A stretch of 64,000 bases of DNA from Hymenobacter cyanobacteriorum (GCF_022631375.1 NZ_JALBGC010000004.1:62001-126000), one strand, 5' to 3'. Positions 1 to 8,992 are shown, counted from the stretch's first letter. Numbers and translations: made by a program. Notes: generated from the letters alone by a model not told the origin.

Positions 1-158
1 ATTTCGCCGGTGAACATCTCGGGGTCGAGGATGGAATCGCGCCGGACGTGCAGCAGTACCAGCCGGGCATTGAGCGGGCGGGCCAGGTTGGTGGCATAGT
101 CCAGCGCCCGGTTGGCGGCCTGGAAAAAATCGGTGAGGATGAGCAGCGAGGGGTCCAT
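1..158 (-). CDS. Universal stress protein, N-terminal part (cut by window edge)
   Basis: Reading leftward from the ATG at 158 gives about 52 residues beginning MDPSLLILTDFFQAANRALD, followed by a beta strand of the type LVLLHVRRD. This is the first strand, helix and second strand of an UspA fold and closely resembles the starts of the other Usps in this window (for example MSSCIAVLTDFFAVSNRAL at 28499). The C-terminal part lies outside the window. It is transcribed away from the MBL gene, and the intergenic region between them carries a paired dyad (221-256) placed almost symmetrically between the two start codons. A soluble cytoplasmic stress protein is the expected product; its nucleotide-binding motif cannot be checked. 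Confidence 0.8.
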   Translation of the reverse strand, partial: MDPSLLILTDFFQAANRALDYATNLARPLNARLVLLHVRRDSILDPEMFTGE

Positions 159-220
159 GGAGGCGGCCGGAGAAAGGGTGAATCCAGCTACAAATAACCC
201 GTCCGGCCCGCCGCGGGGCC

Positions 221-256
221 CTGCTTACAATTAGTTGAATGCCTGATTTTAGTCAT
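221..256. promoter_or_regulatory. Paired 22-bp-spaced operator P1 (usp / MBL divergon)
   Basis: Two 14-bp dyads, CTGCTTACAATTAG at 221 and CTGATTTTAGTCAT at 243, start 22 bp apart. The second fits CTGAT-N4-ATCAG well; the first is a weaker copy. The dyad nearest each gene is centred about 66 bp before the MBL start codon (316) and about 70 bp before the usp start codon (158), so one element could serve both directions. Confidence 0.7.
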
Positions 257-315
257 GTTTTGCGGGCGCAATCCGGCGGAATCTTGCAGGTGCAACTCAC
301 CTTCGCTTCAAGGCC

Positions 316-1713
316 ATGGATGTTAACCTGCAATTCCTCGGGGCCGCGCACTGCGTCACGGGCTCCAAGTACCTGCTCACGTTGGAGGAGGCCGCCGCAC
401 GCCACCAGGTGCTGGTCGATTGCGGCCTGTTTCAGGGCTACAAGGAGCTGCGGCTGCGCAACCGCGAAAAGCTGCCCGTGGCTCCGGCCGAAGTGGAGCT
501 GGTCATCCTCACCCATGCCCACATCGACCACAGCGGCTACCTGCCCAAGCTGGTGAAAGACGGCTTTCGGGGCCGCATTCTCTGCACCGAGCCCACCGCC
601 GATTTGCTCAGCATCATGCTCCTTGATTCGGCCAAGCTGCAGGAGGAAGAGGCTGCCTACGCCAACAAGCAAGGCTATTCCAAACACCACCCGGCCCGGC
701 CGCTGTACTCGCAGGCCGACGTGGCGCAGGTGCTGCCGCTGGTGGAAAGCGTGGCCTACGATGCGCCCATCGCGCTGCTCGACGGACGCCTCACGCTCAC
801 CTTCCGCGAAGCTGGCCACATCCTGGGCTCGGCCATTGCCGAGCTGGACGTGCAGGGCATGCACCAGCGCAAGCGCCTCGTGTTTTCCGGCGACCTGGGC
901 CGCTACGACAACCCCGTGCTCTACGACCCGGCCACCATTGCCCGGGCCGACGTGCTGCTGGTCGAGTCGACCTACGGCGACCGCATCACCCGCCTGGCCG
1001 ACCCCGAAACCGTGCTGGCCCGCACCGTGAACGAAGCCCTGGACCGGGGCGGCGTGCTGCTCATCGCCGCTTTTTCGGTGGGCCGCACCCAGGTGCTGCT
1101 CTACTACCTGAAAAAGCTGTTGGCGGCCAACCGGATTCCGCCCGTGCCGGTGTACGTCGACAGCCCCATGGCCCTGCGCGTGGTCGACCTGTACCCGCGC
1201 CACCCCACGGCGCACCGGCTGGGCCACGGCAACGTGTTCGATTTCAATGGTCTGCACCTGGTGGCCGAGGCCGAGCAGTCGAAGCTGCTGAACCTGAAAA
1301 CCGGCTGGGGCATCATCATCTCGGCCAGCGGCATGTGCACCGGTGGGCGCATCGTGCACCACCTGCACCACCGCCTGCCCCGGCCGCAGGATACGCTGCT
1401 GCTCATCGGCTACCAGGCCGAGGGCACGCGGGGCCGCCGCCTGCTGGCCGGCGAAAAAGAGTTGAAAATGTTTGGCGAGCTGGTACCCGTGCGCTGCCAA
1501 GTCGAGCACCTCGACGGCTTTTCGGCCCACGCCGACCGCCAGGATTTGCTGCGTTGGCTCGACCAGTTTCAGCCGCCGCCCCAGCGCACGTTTGTGGTGC
1601 ACGGCGAGCCACCGGCCGCCGAAGACCTGGCCGCCACCCTGCGCCAGCGCCACTGGTCCAACGTGGTAGTGCCCGAGTACCTGGAATCCGTCCGCCTGTT
1701 CGAATGGCTTTGA
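316..1713 (+). CDS. MBL-fold beta-CASP hydrolase with RNA-specificity domain
   Basis: 465 residues of the metallo-beta-lactamase/beta-CASP family, whose members are mostly zinc-dependent nucleases acting on RNA. The metal-binding motif HAHIDHSG is at about residues 74-81, followed by HILGSA (second His), SGDLG (bridging Asp) and VESTYGDR. The beta-CASP insert carries SASGMCTGGR and GYQAEGTRGR, and the C-terminal RMMBL part carries FSAHADRQDLL and VVHGEP. Length and motif order match a full-length enzyme. It is the first gene of a rightward series (amidohydrolase, lactate dehydrogenase, cation ATPase, L,D-transpeptidase). The paired operator P1 lies about 66 bp upstream. The substrate is not deducible; the family is common in bacterial stress islands beside Usps. 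Confidence 0.88.
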   Translation: MDVNLQFLGAAHCVTGSKYLLTLEEAAARHQVLVDCGLFQGYKELRLRNREKLPVAPAEVELVILTHAHIDHSGYLPKLVKDGFRGRILCTEPTADLLSIMLLDSAKLQEEEAAYANKQGYSKHHPARPLYSQADVAQVLPLVESVAYDAPIALLDGRLTLTFREAGHILGSAIAELDVQGMHQRKRLVFSGDLGRYDNPVLYDPATIARADVLLVESTYGDRITRLADPETVLARTVNEALDRGGVLLIAAFSVGRTQVLLYYLKKLLAANRIPPVPVYVDSPMALRVVDLYPRHPTAHRLGHGNVFDFNGLHLVAEAEQSKLLNLKTGWGIIISASGMCTGGRIVHHLHHRLPRPQDTLLLIGYQAEGTRGRRLLAGEKELKMFGELVPVRCQVEHLDGFSAHADRQDLLRWLDQFQPPPQRTFVVHGEPPAAEDLAATLRQRHWSNVVVPEYLESVRLFEWL

Positions 1714-1762
1714 CGGGTTGCGACACCTCTTATCAATAACTCCTTCTTTACCGCAATTAGCC

Positions 1763-3274
1763 ATGAAAACGCGTCTTTTTATCGGGTTGCTATTGGGGCT
1801 GGGTTTCTCCCAGTACCAGGCTGCCGGACAGCGGCCGGTGGTCGTTTTTCCGCCCGTTATGCCCCCGCCGCCGGTCGATGAGCTGGTGATTACCAACGTG
1901 AACGTGGTGGATGTGGACCTGGGCGAAGTCGAACCGCACAAGAATGTGGTGATGCGCGACGGCGTCATCATTTCGGTGGGCAAGTGGGTGCCGGCCGGCC
2001 GGGGCGTGCCCACCCTCGACGGCACCGGCAAATACCTGGTGCCGGGCCTGTGGGACAGCCACACCCACGCCCTGGCCTCGGCCGACGACGAGCGGATGGC
2101 CCTGCCGCTGTACGTGGCCCACGGCGTCACCAGCATCCGCGACGTGACCACGACGCGGCCCCTGCGCGACCTGCTGCGCACCTGCCAGGCCCTCGAAACC
2201 GGCCCGCGCGTGGGGCCCCGCATCGAGCTGGCAGGTCCCGTGCTCGATGGCTCGGTCGACGAGCACACCGGCCTGGGCCTGAACGCCAGCCGCACCGAGG
2301 GCCGCACCCAGGCCGAAGCCCAGATGCGCGCCGGCTGGTGCAGCCTGCAGCCCGGGCCACTACTGTCGGCCGAAGCCTACTGGGGCATTGCGGCGGCGGC
2401 CCAGGAGCGGCGGGTGAACCTGACCGGCGTGGTGCCCGAGGCCGTGCCGGTGCTGGAGGCCATTGCGGCCGGGCAGCGCGGCATCGAGCGCAGCGATAAG
2501 CTGCTGCTGGGCTGCTCGGGCCGCGAGGCCGAGCTGGTGGCGGCCCGGGCCCAGGCGTTGGCCGGAGCCCGGCCCCTGGCCACGCTGGAGGCCTGCATCC
2601 GGGCCCAGCAGAAGGACGTGCTGGCCAGCTACAGCATAGGTCGCTGCACGGCGCTGGCCCAGGCGCTGGTGCAATACCGCACGGCCGTGATGCCCGGGCT
2701 GGTGGGCCACGACTTCGACCTGCGGCGCGACCCCGCCCCCGAAGACCCGCGCTTCCGCTCGGTGCCGGCCAGCGAGCGCCGGGAGTGGGCCCTAGCCGCT
2801 CACGAGCGGCCGCGTTTGTCGGCCAATAAGCTGGCGCGCCTGCGGCTGACCGACTCGTTGCAGCAGCGCATGGTGGCCACGTTGGGGGGGCTGGGCGTGC
2901 GCATTGTGGCGGGCTCCGATGCGGGTTCGGGCACGCCCAACCTGTTCCACGGCGGCAGCCTGCACGACGAGCTGGAGCGGCTGCAAACCATTGGCCTCAC
3001 GCCCGCCGAGGCCCTGCGCGCCGGCACCGTGAACCCGGCTATGGCCACCGGCCACGGCTTCGACATGGGCCGCATCCATGCCGGCTACCTGGCCGATGCG
3101 GTGCTGCTGAACGGCAACCCGCTCGACGACATCCACAACCTGCGCCGGATTGAGGCCGTGGTGCTGCGCGGCCGCCTGTTCGACCAGCCCGCCCTGGCTG
3201 GCCTGGTGACGGAAGCCGAACAGGCCGCGATTCAGCAGAACATTGCCGCCCAGGCCGCCACGGCCATTCGCTAA
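1763..3274 (+). CDS. Secreted amidohydrolase-superfamily protein, probably a pseudoenzyme
   Basis: 503 residues starting at MKTRLFIGLLLGLGF, a clear signal peptide; the upstream in-frame ATG at 1718 would bury it, so 1763 is chosen. The TIM-barrel family is recognised from VPGLWDSHTHA (first metal His pair) and the late AGSDAGSGTPNLFHGG block holding the catalytic Asp. The middle ligands are missing. Where relatives have IKVY (carbamylated Lys) this protein has SLQP, where they have GHVP it has TGVVP, and where they have IEH it has IER. Three metal ligands are therefore changed while the fold is kept. I read it as an imidazolonepropionase-like periplasmic protein with lost or altered metal chemistry. 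It follows the MBL gene by 49 bp and is probably cotranscribed. Confidence 0.75.
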   Translation: MKTRLFIGLLLGLGFSQYQAAGQRPVVVFPPVMPPPPVDELVITNVNVVDVDLGEVEPHKNVVMRDGVIISVGKWVPAGRGVPTLDGTGKYLVPGLWDSHTHALASADDERMALPLYVAHGVTSIRDVTTTRPLRDLLRTCQALETGPRVGPRIELAGPVLDGSVDEHTGLGLNASRTEGRTQAEAQMRAGWCSLQPGPLLSAEAYWGIAAAAQERRVNLTGVVPEAVPVLEAIAAGQRGIERSDKLLLGCSGREAELVAARAQALAGARPLATLEACIRAQQKDVLASYSIGRCTALAQALVQYRTAVMPGLVGHDFDLRRDPAPEDPRFRSVPASERREWALAAHERPRLSANKLARLRLTDSLQQRMVATLGGLGVRIVAGSDAGSGTPNLFHGGSLHDELERLQTIGLTPAEALRAGTVNPAMATGHGFDMGRIHAGYLADAVLLNGNPLDDIHNLRRIEAVVLRGRLFDQPALAGLVTEAEQAAIQQNIAAQAATAIR

Positions 3275-3345
3275 GCGGCGGGCCGCCGAAAATTGCCTCG
3301 GAGCAGTGGGCATTCGCAACGGGCATCTTCCTTTTTTCGATTGTT

Positions 3346-4365
3346 ATGAACGTTACCGCTTTTAGTACTCAGGGGTTTGAGCGCAGCTTTTTGCAGCGCG
3401 CCAACCAGGCCCGCCACCAGCTCACGCTGCTCGACACGCCCCTCAGCGCCGACACCGCCCACCTGGCACAGGGGGCGCTAGCCGTCAGCATCTTCACCCG
3501 CGACGATGCCTCGGCTCCGGTGCTGGGCCAGCTCTGGGACCTGGGCGTGCGCTACCTGGCCGTGCGCGCCACCGGCACCGACAACGTGGACCTGGCTGCC
3601 GCCCGCCAGCTGGGCCTGCGCGTGGCCAACGTGCCCGAATACTCGCCCTACGCCATTGCCGAGCACGCCGTGACCCTGATGCTGGCCCTGTGCCGCCACC
3701 TGCGCCAGGCCGACCAGCAGCTGCGCGCCAACGACTTCCGCCTCGACCACCTCATCGGCTTCGACCTGCACGGCAAAACTGTGGCCATTCTGGGCGTGGG
3801 GCGCATTGGCGGGGTGGTGGCGCGCATTCTGCACGGCTTCGGCTGCGAGCTGTTGGGCGTGGATGTGCAGCCCAACCCTGAACTCACTGCGCAATACGGC
3901 CTGCGCTACGTGAGCTTGGCTGAAGCGTGCGCCCAGGCCGACATCATATCCGTGCACACCCCGCTCAACGCCGACACCCAGCACCTCATCAGTGATGAGT
4001 TGCTGCGGCAGATGAAGCGCGGCGTGATGCTCATCAACACCGGCCGGGGCGGCGTGCTCGATACCGAAGCCGCCCTGCGTGCCCTTAAAACCGGCCAGCT
4101 GGGCTTTCTGGGGCTTGATGTATACGAGAAGGAAAAGGCCCTCTTCTTCGCCGACCACCGGCAGGACTTGCTGCTCGACGACACGTTTGCCCGCCTGCTC
4201 ACTTTCCCCAACGTGCTGCTCACCGGCCACCAGGCCTACCTCACCCGCGAAGCTCTTGCCAACATTGCCGATGCCACCCTGGCCAGCCTCACGGCCTGGG
4301 GCCTGGGTCAGCCGGCCGCGCACGAGGTGGCTGCCCCGGTTGCGCAAAAGCAGCCCGTCGCTTAG
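3346..4365 (+). CDS. ldhA: D-2-hydroxyacid dehydrogenase (D-lactate dehydrogenase type)
   Basis: 339 residues. The NAD-binding Rossmann motif is GVGRIGGVVARI near residue 150, with an acidic residue at the end of the second strand (GVDVQ). The catalytic Arg lies in INTGRGGVLDTEA, and the late LTGHQAYLT carries the catalytic His. The block LGLDVYEKEKALFF is typical of fermentative D-lactate dehydrogenases, which reduce pyruvate to D-lactate with NADH and so regenerate NAD+ when respiration is limited. That role fits the neighbours, which include PfkB and alcohol dehydrogenase further along. It follows the amidohydrolase gene by 71 bp in the same direction with no operator pair of its own. Related 2-hydroxyacid dehydrogenases cannot be wholly excluded. 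Confidence 0.87.
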   Translation: MNVTAFSTQGFERSFLQRANQARHQLTLLDTPLSADTAHLAQGALAVSIFTRDDASAPVLGQLWDLGVRYLAVRATGTDNVDLAAARQLGLRVANVPEYSPYAIAEHAVTLMLALCRHLRQADQQLRANDFRLDHLIGFDLHGKTVAILGVGRIGGVVARILHGFGCELLGVDVQPNPELTAQYGLRYVSLAEACAQADIISVHTPLNADTQHLISDELLRQMKRGVMLINTGRGGVLDTEAALRALKTGQLGFLGLDVYEKEKALFFADHRQDLLLDDTFARLLTFPNVLLTGHQAYLTREALANIADATLASLTAWGLGQPAAHEVAAPVAQKQPVA

Positions 4366-4416
4366 CAGCCCAGTAGCGTGGGCTTTCAGTTCGTGTCGCA
4401 TTCAGTTCTACTTGTT

Positions 4417-4435
4417 CGCGGACTAAAAGTCCGCG
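4417..4435. repeat. Short palindrome of the AGTCCGCG family
   Basis: CGCGGACT (4417-4424) and AGTCCGCG (4428-4435) form an 8-bp perfect stem with an AAA loop, followed by CTAC. The same core, with one or two extra loop bases, forms the large inverted repeat at 62910-62979, so this is a dispersed intergenic element lying between the lactate dehydrogenase and ATPase genes. Confidence 0.6.
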
Positions 4436-4464
4436 CTACTGACCTAACGTTTTTCTTCCTCGCC

Positions 4465-7155
4465 ATGCCGCTGCTTGCTTCGCCTCCGCCAATTTGCATG
4501 GTACCCGCTGCCGCCCCGCCGCCCACGCCGGCGCCCGGCCTGACCACGGCCGAGGCCCAGCGCCGCCTGCGCGAAACAGGCCCGAATGTGCTGGTTACCA
4601 TTGCCCGCGACACCTTGTTGCGGCTGATAATTCGGCAGTTTCAGAGCATCACGGTGCTGGTGCTGGCGGTGGCGGCGGCCGTATCGGTTTTCACCGGCGA
4701 CTATCTGGAGGGTATTGCCATCGGGGCGGTGGTGCTGCTGAACGCGGCCATCGGCTTTGCGCTGGAATGGCAGGCCCGCGCCTCGATGGATGCCCTGCAC
4801 GCCCTCGACGTGCCCCAGGCCCGGGCCCTGCGCGACGGCCAGCCCCGCCGGATTCCGGCCGCCGAGCTGGTGCCCGGCGACGTGCTGCTGCTGGAAGCCG
4901 GCGACCTCGTGCCCGCCGACGCCGACCTGCTCGACGCCCACCAGCTGCAGGTGAACGAGTCCGCCCTGACGGGTGAGTCGCTGCCCGTGGCCAAAGTGCC
5001 CGGCGTGGCCCCGGCCGGCACGCCGCTGGCCGAGCAGCGCCAGCGCGTATTCAAAGGCACGGCCGTGGTCGACGGCAACGGCCGGGCCCTGGTGGTGGCC
5101 ACCGGCATGCGCACCGAGCTGGGCCACGTCACGAAGCTGGTGCAGAGCACCGAGCGCCCGCCCACGCCCCTCGAAACCAAGCTCGACGCCCTGGGCAAGC
5201 AGCTGCTGTGGCTCACGGGCGCGCTCACGCTGGGCTACGTGGGGCTGGGCTGGGCGCAGGGCCAGCCGCTGGGGCAGGTGCTGAAAACCGGCGTGGTGCT
5301 GGCCGTAGCCGCTATTCCCGAAGGTTTGGCCATCGTGGCCACGCTGGCCATGGCCTTTGGCACGCTACGGCTGGCCCGGCAACGGGTGTTGGTGAAGCAC
5401 CTGCCGGCCGTGGAAACGCTGGGCAGCACCAGCGTCATCGTGACCGATAAAACCGGCACGCTCACGCAAAACCGCATCGAGGTGCACACCGTGTGGCTGC
5501 CGGAAGGCCGGGCCGAAGTGATGCCCACGGCCCGGCCGGATGCTGGCGAATGCGCCGCTGCCGGCGTACTCGCCGGGCCGGGCTTTGCCCACGTGCAGCT
5601 GCTGGCGGCCCTGTGCAACAACGCCACCTACCACCCCACCGACCCCAGCCGCACCACCGGCGACCCGCTCGAAATTGCCCTCTGGCAGCTGGCCGGCACC
5701 CTGCCGGGCGGAGCCCTGGCCGCCGCCAACCGCCTGGCCGAGCAAGCCTTCAGCGCCGATACGCGGCTAATGGGCACCGTGCACCAACTCGCCCCCGGCC
5801 GCTGCCTGGTGGCCGTGAAGGGTGCTACCGAAGCCGTGCTGCCCCACTGCTGCCACCAGTGGACGGCCGCCGGCCCGGTGCTCCTGTCAACCGAAGAAAA
5901 GGCCCTTTGGCTGGCCCGGGCCGAGGAACTGGCCACCAACGGCCTGCGCACCCTGGCCTTCGCCAGCGCCGAGTGGCCCGAGCACCCGGGCTCCGATTTT
6001 GTGCGCGAGCTGGCCTGGGTGGGCCTCGTGGCCTTTCTCGACCCGCCCCGGCTGGAAGTGGCCCCGGCGCTGGCTGCCTGCCGCACGGCCGGCATCCGCG
6101 TCATCATGGCTACCGGCGACCATCCGGCCACGGCCCGCACCGTGGCCCGGCAGGTGGGCCTGCTGGATAGAAATGACGACGGCGACGTGATAACCGGCGA
6201 CGAACTGCCCGACCTGCTGCGGCATCCCAACGGCGCGGGCCGCCGCCGGCTGCACCGCGCCCAGGTGTTTGCCCGCGTGAGCCCGGCCCAGAAGCTCGAC
6301 CTGATAACTTACTACCAGCAAGGCAGCCAGGTAGTGGGCATGACCGGCGACGGCGTGAACGACGCGCCCGCCCTGCGTCGCGCCGACATCGGCATTGCCA
6401 TGGGCCAGCGCGGCACCCAGGTGGCCGCCGAAGCCGCCGACCTGGTGCTGCAGGACGACGCCTTCGGGTCCATTGTGGTGGCCATCGAGCAGGGGCGCGT
6501 CATTCTGGCCAACATCCGCACCTTCCTGCTCTACCTCATGTCGTGCAACCTGAGCGAGGTGCTCATCGTGACCAGCGTGGCCGTGCTGCACCCCGGCGTG
6601 CCGCTCTGGCCGCTGCAAATCCTGTTTCTGAACCTCCTCACCGACGTGTTTCCGGCCTTGGCGCTGGCCCTAGGCCCCGGCCCGGCCGGCCTGATGACCC
6701 GCCCGCCGCGCTCGCCCAAAAAGCCGCTGCTTACGGGGCGCGACTGGCGGCGCACGGGGCTCTACGCGCTGGCGCTCACCATTGGTGGGGTGGGGGCATT
6801 CAGCTTCGCCCGCTGGAAAATGGGCTGGTCGTTCGAGGTCTGCAATAACGTGCTGTTCTATCAAATGGCGCTGGTGCAGCTGCTGCACGTCTTCGATTTC
6901 GCGGCCGACCACCGCACGTTTTGGCGCTCCGAGGTCGTCCGCAACCGCTACGTGTGGGGCGCCCTGGCCCTGTGCGGCGCGGTGGTAATGGCTACTTACC
7001 TGGTCCCTGGCTTGCGCGCGCTACTCAACATCGTGCCGCTGCCCCCTGCGGCCTTGGGGCTGATTGTCGGCTTCAGCCTGCTATCGGTGCTGCTGGTGCA
7101 GGCGGGCCGCTGGGTAGCCGCATCGGACAGCAAGGCCGTTGCTGAAGCAGCGTAG
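4465..7155 (+). CDS. P2-type cation-transporting ATPase (Ca2+ type)
   Basis: About 896 residues from MPLLASPPP; an upstream in-frame start at 4378 would run through the palindrome and gives no recognisable sequence, and MVPAAAPPP (4498) is an alternative. Visible motifs are TGES in the actuator domain, the phosphorylation site DKTGTLTQN, the hinge TGDGVNDAP, and PEGL in membrane segment 4. Ion ligands known from SERCA are largely kept: Asn and Glu in the helix-5 motif SCNLSEV, and Asn, Thr and Asp in the helix-6 motif LNLLTD. The helix-8 Glu appears to be Gln (MALVQLL), which would affect one of the two sites. It should pump Ca2+ or a similar cation out of the cytoplasm. Such ATPases commonly accompany Usps in stress islands. 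Confidence 0.88.
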   Translation: MPLLASPPPICMVPAAAPPPTPAPGLTTAEAQRRLRETGPNVLVTIARDTLLRLIIRQFQSITVLVLAVAAAVSVFTGDYLEGIAIGAVVLLNAAIGFALEWQARASMDALHALDVPQARALRDGQPRRIPAAELVPGDVLLLEAGDLVPADADLLDAHQLQVNESALTGESLPVAKVPGVAPAGTPLAEQRQRVFKGTAVVDGNGRALVVATGMRTELGHVTKLVQSTERPPTPLETKLDALGKQLLWLTGALTLGYVGLGWAQGQPLGQVLKTGVVLAVAAIPEGLAIVATLAMAFGTLRLARQRVLVKHLPAVETLGSTSVIVTDKTGTLTQNRIEVHTVWLPEGRAEVMPTARPDAGECAAAGVLAGPGFAHVQLLAALCNNATYHPTDPSRTTGDPLEIALWQLAGTLPGGALAAANRLAEQAFSADTRLMGTVHQLAPGRCLVAVKGATEAVLPHCCHQWTAAGPVLLSTEEKALWLARAEELATNGLRTLAFASAEWPEHPGSDFVRELAWVGLVAFLDPPRLEVAPALAACRTAGIRVIMATGDHPATARTVARQVGLLDRNDDGDVITGDELPDLLRHPNGAGRRRLHRAQVFARVSPAQKLDLITYYQQGSQVVGMTGDGVNDAPALRRADIGIAMGQRGTQVAAEAADLVLQDDAFGSIVVAIEQGRVILANIRTFLLYLMSCNLSEVLIVTSVAVLHPGVPLWPLQILFLNLLTDVFPALALALGPGPAGLMTRPPRSPKKPLLTGRDWRRTGLYALALTIGGVGAFSFARWKMGWSFEVCNNVLFYQMALVQLLHVFDFAADHRTFWRSEVVRNRYVWGALALCGAVVMATYLVPGLRALLNIVPLPPAALGLIVGFSLLSVLLVQAGRWVAASDSKAVAEAA

Positions 7156-7221
7156 GAAACGGCCGCGCCGGGCGCCAATTGCCGCCGTCATTCTCGAAAA
7201 ACACAAAACCGAATACCCGTC

Positions 7222-8727
7222 ATGTCAGCCCTTATCCGTTGTTGCCTGTATGCGGGTTTGCTGCTGACGTCGCCGTGGTGTTCGTCCGTATCGAAAGTGC
7301 AGAATCTCGCGCCGAACCATTCTGACGCAGCTGCAGCAGTAGCAATAGCGGCTGGAAGTTCCGCGCCAGCCGTGCCGGTGGGCCCGCTGATTTGTGCCTT
7401 GCTTGATACCGCCGTCGGCCACGCCCGCGCCGCCGATGCCCGCCTGGGCCTGCGCGCCGGGTCGGCGGTGCGGGCCTTCTACGCCCCAGGCTGCGCGCCC
7501 GCCTGGACCACACCCGCCGACTCTCTCAACGCCGATGCCTACGCCGCCCTGCGCCTGCTGGCCCGCGCCGCCGAGTATGGCCTACCGGCTGATTACGCCT
7601 CGGCTGCGCTGCTGGCCCTGCGCGATTCGTTGCGCCGGCCCGCCGCGCCCGACCCACGCGCCCGGCAGCTGGCCCGGCTCGAAATAGGCCTTAGTGATGC
7701 CGTGTTGCGCTTTATGCACGACCTGCACCGGGGCCGCCTGCATCCGGATGTGGAACCGAGCCGGGCCAGCGGGGTAGGGGAGCAGTGGCAGCCGGCGGCG
7801 GGGCTGCGGTCCGCACTGAGCCAAAACCAGCTGGGAAAAGCTGTGCTCTCGGGCCAGCCAGCCAACCGCGAATACCGGCAGCTGCAGCAGGCGCTGGCGC
7901 GGTGGCTGGCCCGGCCCGGCAGTCTGGATTCGGCCGCGGTGCGCCGGGCGCAATACGAAACCGCGGCCCTCAACCTGGAACGCTGGCGCTCGCAGGCCTG
8001 GGCGCCGGTGGCCGAGTACATTTTCATCAACCTGCCCGCGTTTGAGCTGCAGGTGGTGGCTTTTGATTCGGTGCGGCAGCGGCACCGCGTCATCATCGGC
8101 AAGCCCGTTACGCCCACGCCCACGCTCATCAGCAGCGCCATTCACTACTTCACGCTGGCCCCCGACTGGCACGTGCCGCACTCCATCGCCACCAAGGAAA
8201 TGCTGCCCCAGCTGAAGCGCGACCCCGGCTACCTGAGCGTGAACAACCTGGAGCTGTACGACGACCGGGGCCGCTGGCGCAACCCCTACAGCGTGCGCTG
8301 GGCGGCGGTTTCCGTGCAAAACTTTCCCTACCGCATCCGGCAGGCCCCGGGCTGCGAAAATGCGCTGGGCAACGTGGTATTCCGGTTTCCCAACCCGTAT
8401 TCGGTGTACCTGCACGATACGCCGGCGCGGCAGCTGTTTGCCCAGCCGGTGCGGGCCTTCAGCCACGGCTGCGTGCGGCTGGCCGAGCCACTGGCCCTGG
8501 CGGCCTACCTGCTGCGCCGCGAGGGCCGCCCGGTGCGCCTGCCCAGCGAGGCCGAATGCGCCCGCCAGCCCCAGCCGCGCGACGTGCGCCTGGGCCGGCC
8601 CCTGCCGCTGTTTGTGCGCTACGCCACCTGCGTGGGCGAGGGCGGCCGGCTGCGGTTTTTTGCCGATGTGTACGGGCGCGACGAGGCCCTGCGGCAGGCG
8701 CTGTTCGGGGCCGTGGCCCGGCGCTAG
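7222..8727 (+). CDS. L,D-transpeptidase, YcbB/LdtD type
   Basis: 501 residues with an N-terminal hydrophobic signal/anchor (CCLYAGLLLTSPWCSS). The N-terminal half is helical and resembles the scaffold region of YcbB-like enzymes. The YkuD catalytic domain starts around EYIFINLPAFELQV and carries the conserved YLHDTP and the active-site FSHGCVRLAEP, in which Cys is the nucleophile. These enzymes make 3-3 cross-links in peptidoglycan or attach proteins to it, acting in the periplasm and often under envelope stress. It starts 66 bp after the ATPase. The paired operator P2 begins 48 bp after its stop, so the next operon is probably independently controlled. Confidence 0.88.
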   Translation: MSALIRCCLYAGLLLTSPWCSSVSKVQNLAPNHSDAAAAVAIAAGSSAPAVPVGPLICALLDTAVGHARAADARLGLRAGSAVRAFYAPGCAPAWTTPADSLNADAYAALRLLARAAEYGLPADYASAALLALRDSLRRPAAPDPRARQLARLEIGLSDAVLRFMHDLHRGRLHPDVEPSRASGVGEQWQPAAGLRSALSQNQLGKAVLSGQPANREYRQLQQALARWLARPGSLDSAAVRRAQYETAALNLERWRSQAWAPVAEYIFINLPAFELQVVAFDSVRQRHRVIIGKPVTPTPTLISSAIHYFTLAPDWHVPHSIATKEMLPQLKRDPGYLSVNNLELYDDRGRWRNPYSVRWAAVSVQNFPYRIRQAPGCENALGNVVFRFPNPYSVYLHDTPARQLFAQPVRAFSHGCVRLAEPLALAAYLLRREGRPVRLPSEAECARQPQPRDVRLGRPLPLFVRYATCVGEGGRLRFFADVYGRDEALRQALFGAVARR

Positions 8728-8775
8728 GCCGGTGGCTTGCCGCCCCGGCATTGCGGTGGGAAGGCGGCGAAAAGC

Positions 8776-8811
8776 ATGACGAGAATCAGCCGATGAGCTA
8801 ATCAGCGTCAG
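8776..8811. promoter_or_regulatory. Paired 22-bp-spaced operator P2 (BON-Usp operon)
   Basis: ATGACGAGAATCAG at 8776 and CTAATCAGCGTCAG at 8798 start 22 bp apart. The first is a full TGA-N6-TCA dyad; the second has one core mismatch. The proximal dyad is centred about 90 bp before the small ORF at 8894 and about 258 bp before the BON gene at 9063. Confidence 0.7.
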
Positions 8812-8893
8812 GGGATTGGTGGGGAAGTGAGCCGAATTTTGAAGCATCCCTCTCACCCGCCCGCGCCCCGGCCCGGGCCCTTTTGCAACGGCC

Positions 8894-8992
8894 ATGATTA
8901 CGCCCTCCCTCATGTTTTCGATGCTGCTGCTGGCCCTGCTGGCGCTGAGCAGCGCCTACTTCCACGGCCGCCAGCAGGGCCCCGTGGCCTGA
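8894..8992 (+). CDS. Possible 32-residue single-span membrane peptide
   Basis: An ORF with ATG at 8894 encodes MITPSLMFSMLLLALLALSS followed by AYFHGRQQGPVA. It is one hydrophobic helix of about 17 residues with a short charged tail, the layout of many stress-induced small membrane proteins. It lies between operator pair P2 and the BON gene and could be the first gene of that operon, 70 bp ahead of the BON start. No homolog is recognised, and codon bias cannot be judged at this length. Ribosome profiling or conservation in relatives would decide. Confidence 0.4.
   Translation: MITPSLMFSMLLLALLALSSAYFHGRQQGPVA

Noticed and set aside
253..2307. Long minus-strand open frame opposite the MBL and amidohydrolase genes
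   Set aside because: Translation is rich in His, Gln, Ala and Val without family motifs; it mirrors high-GC codon use of the real genes on the other strand.
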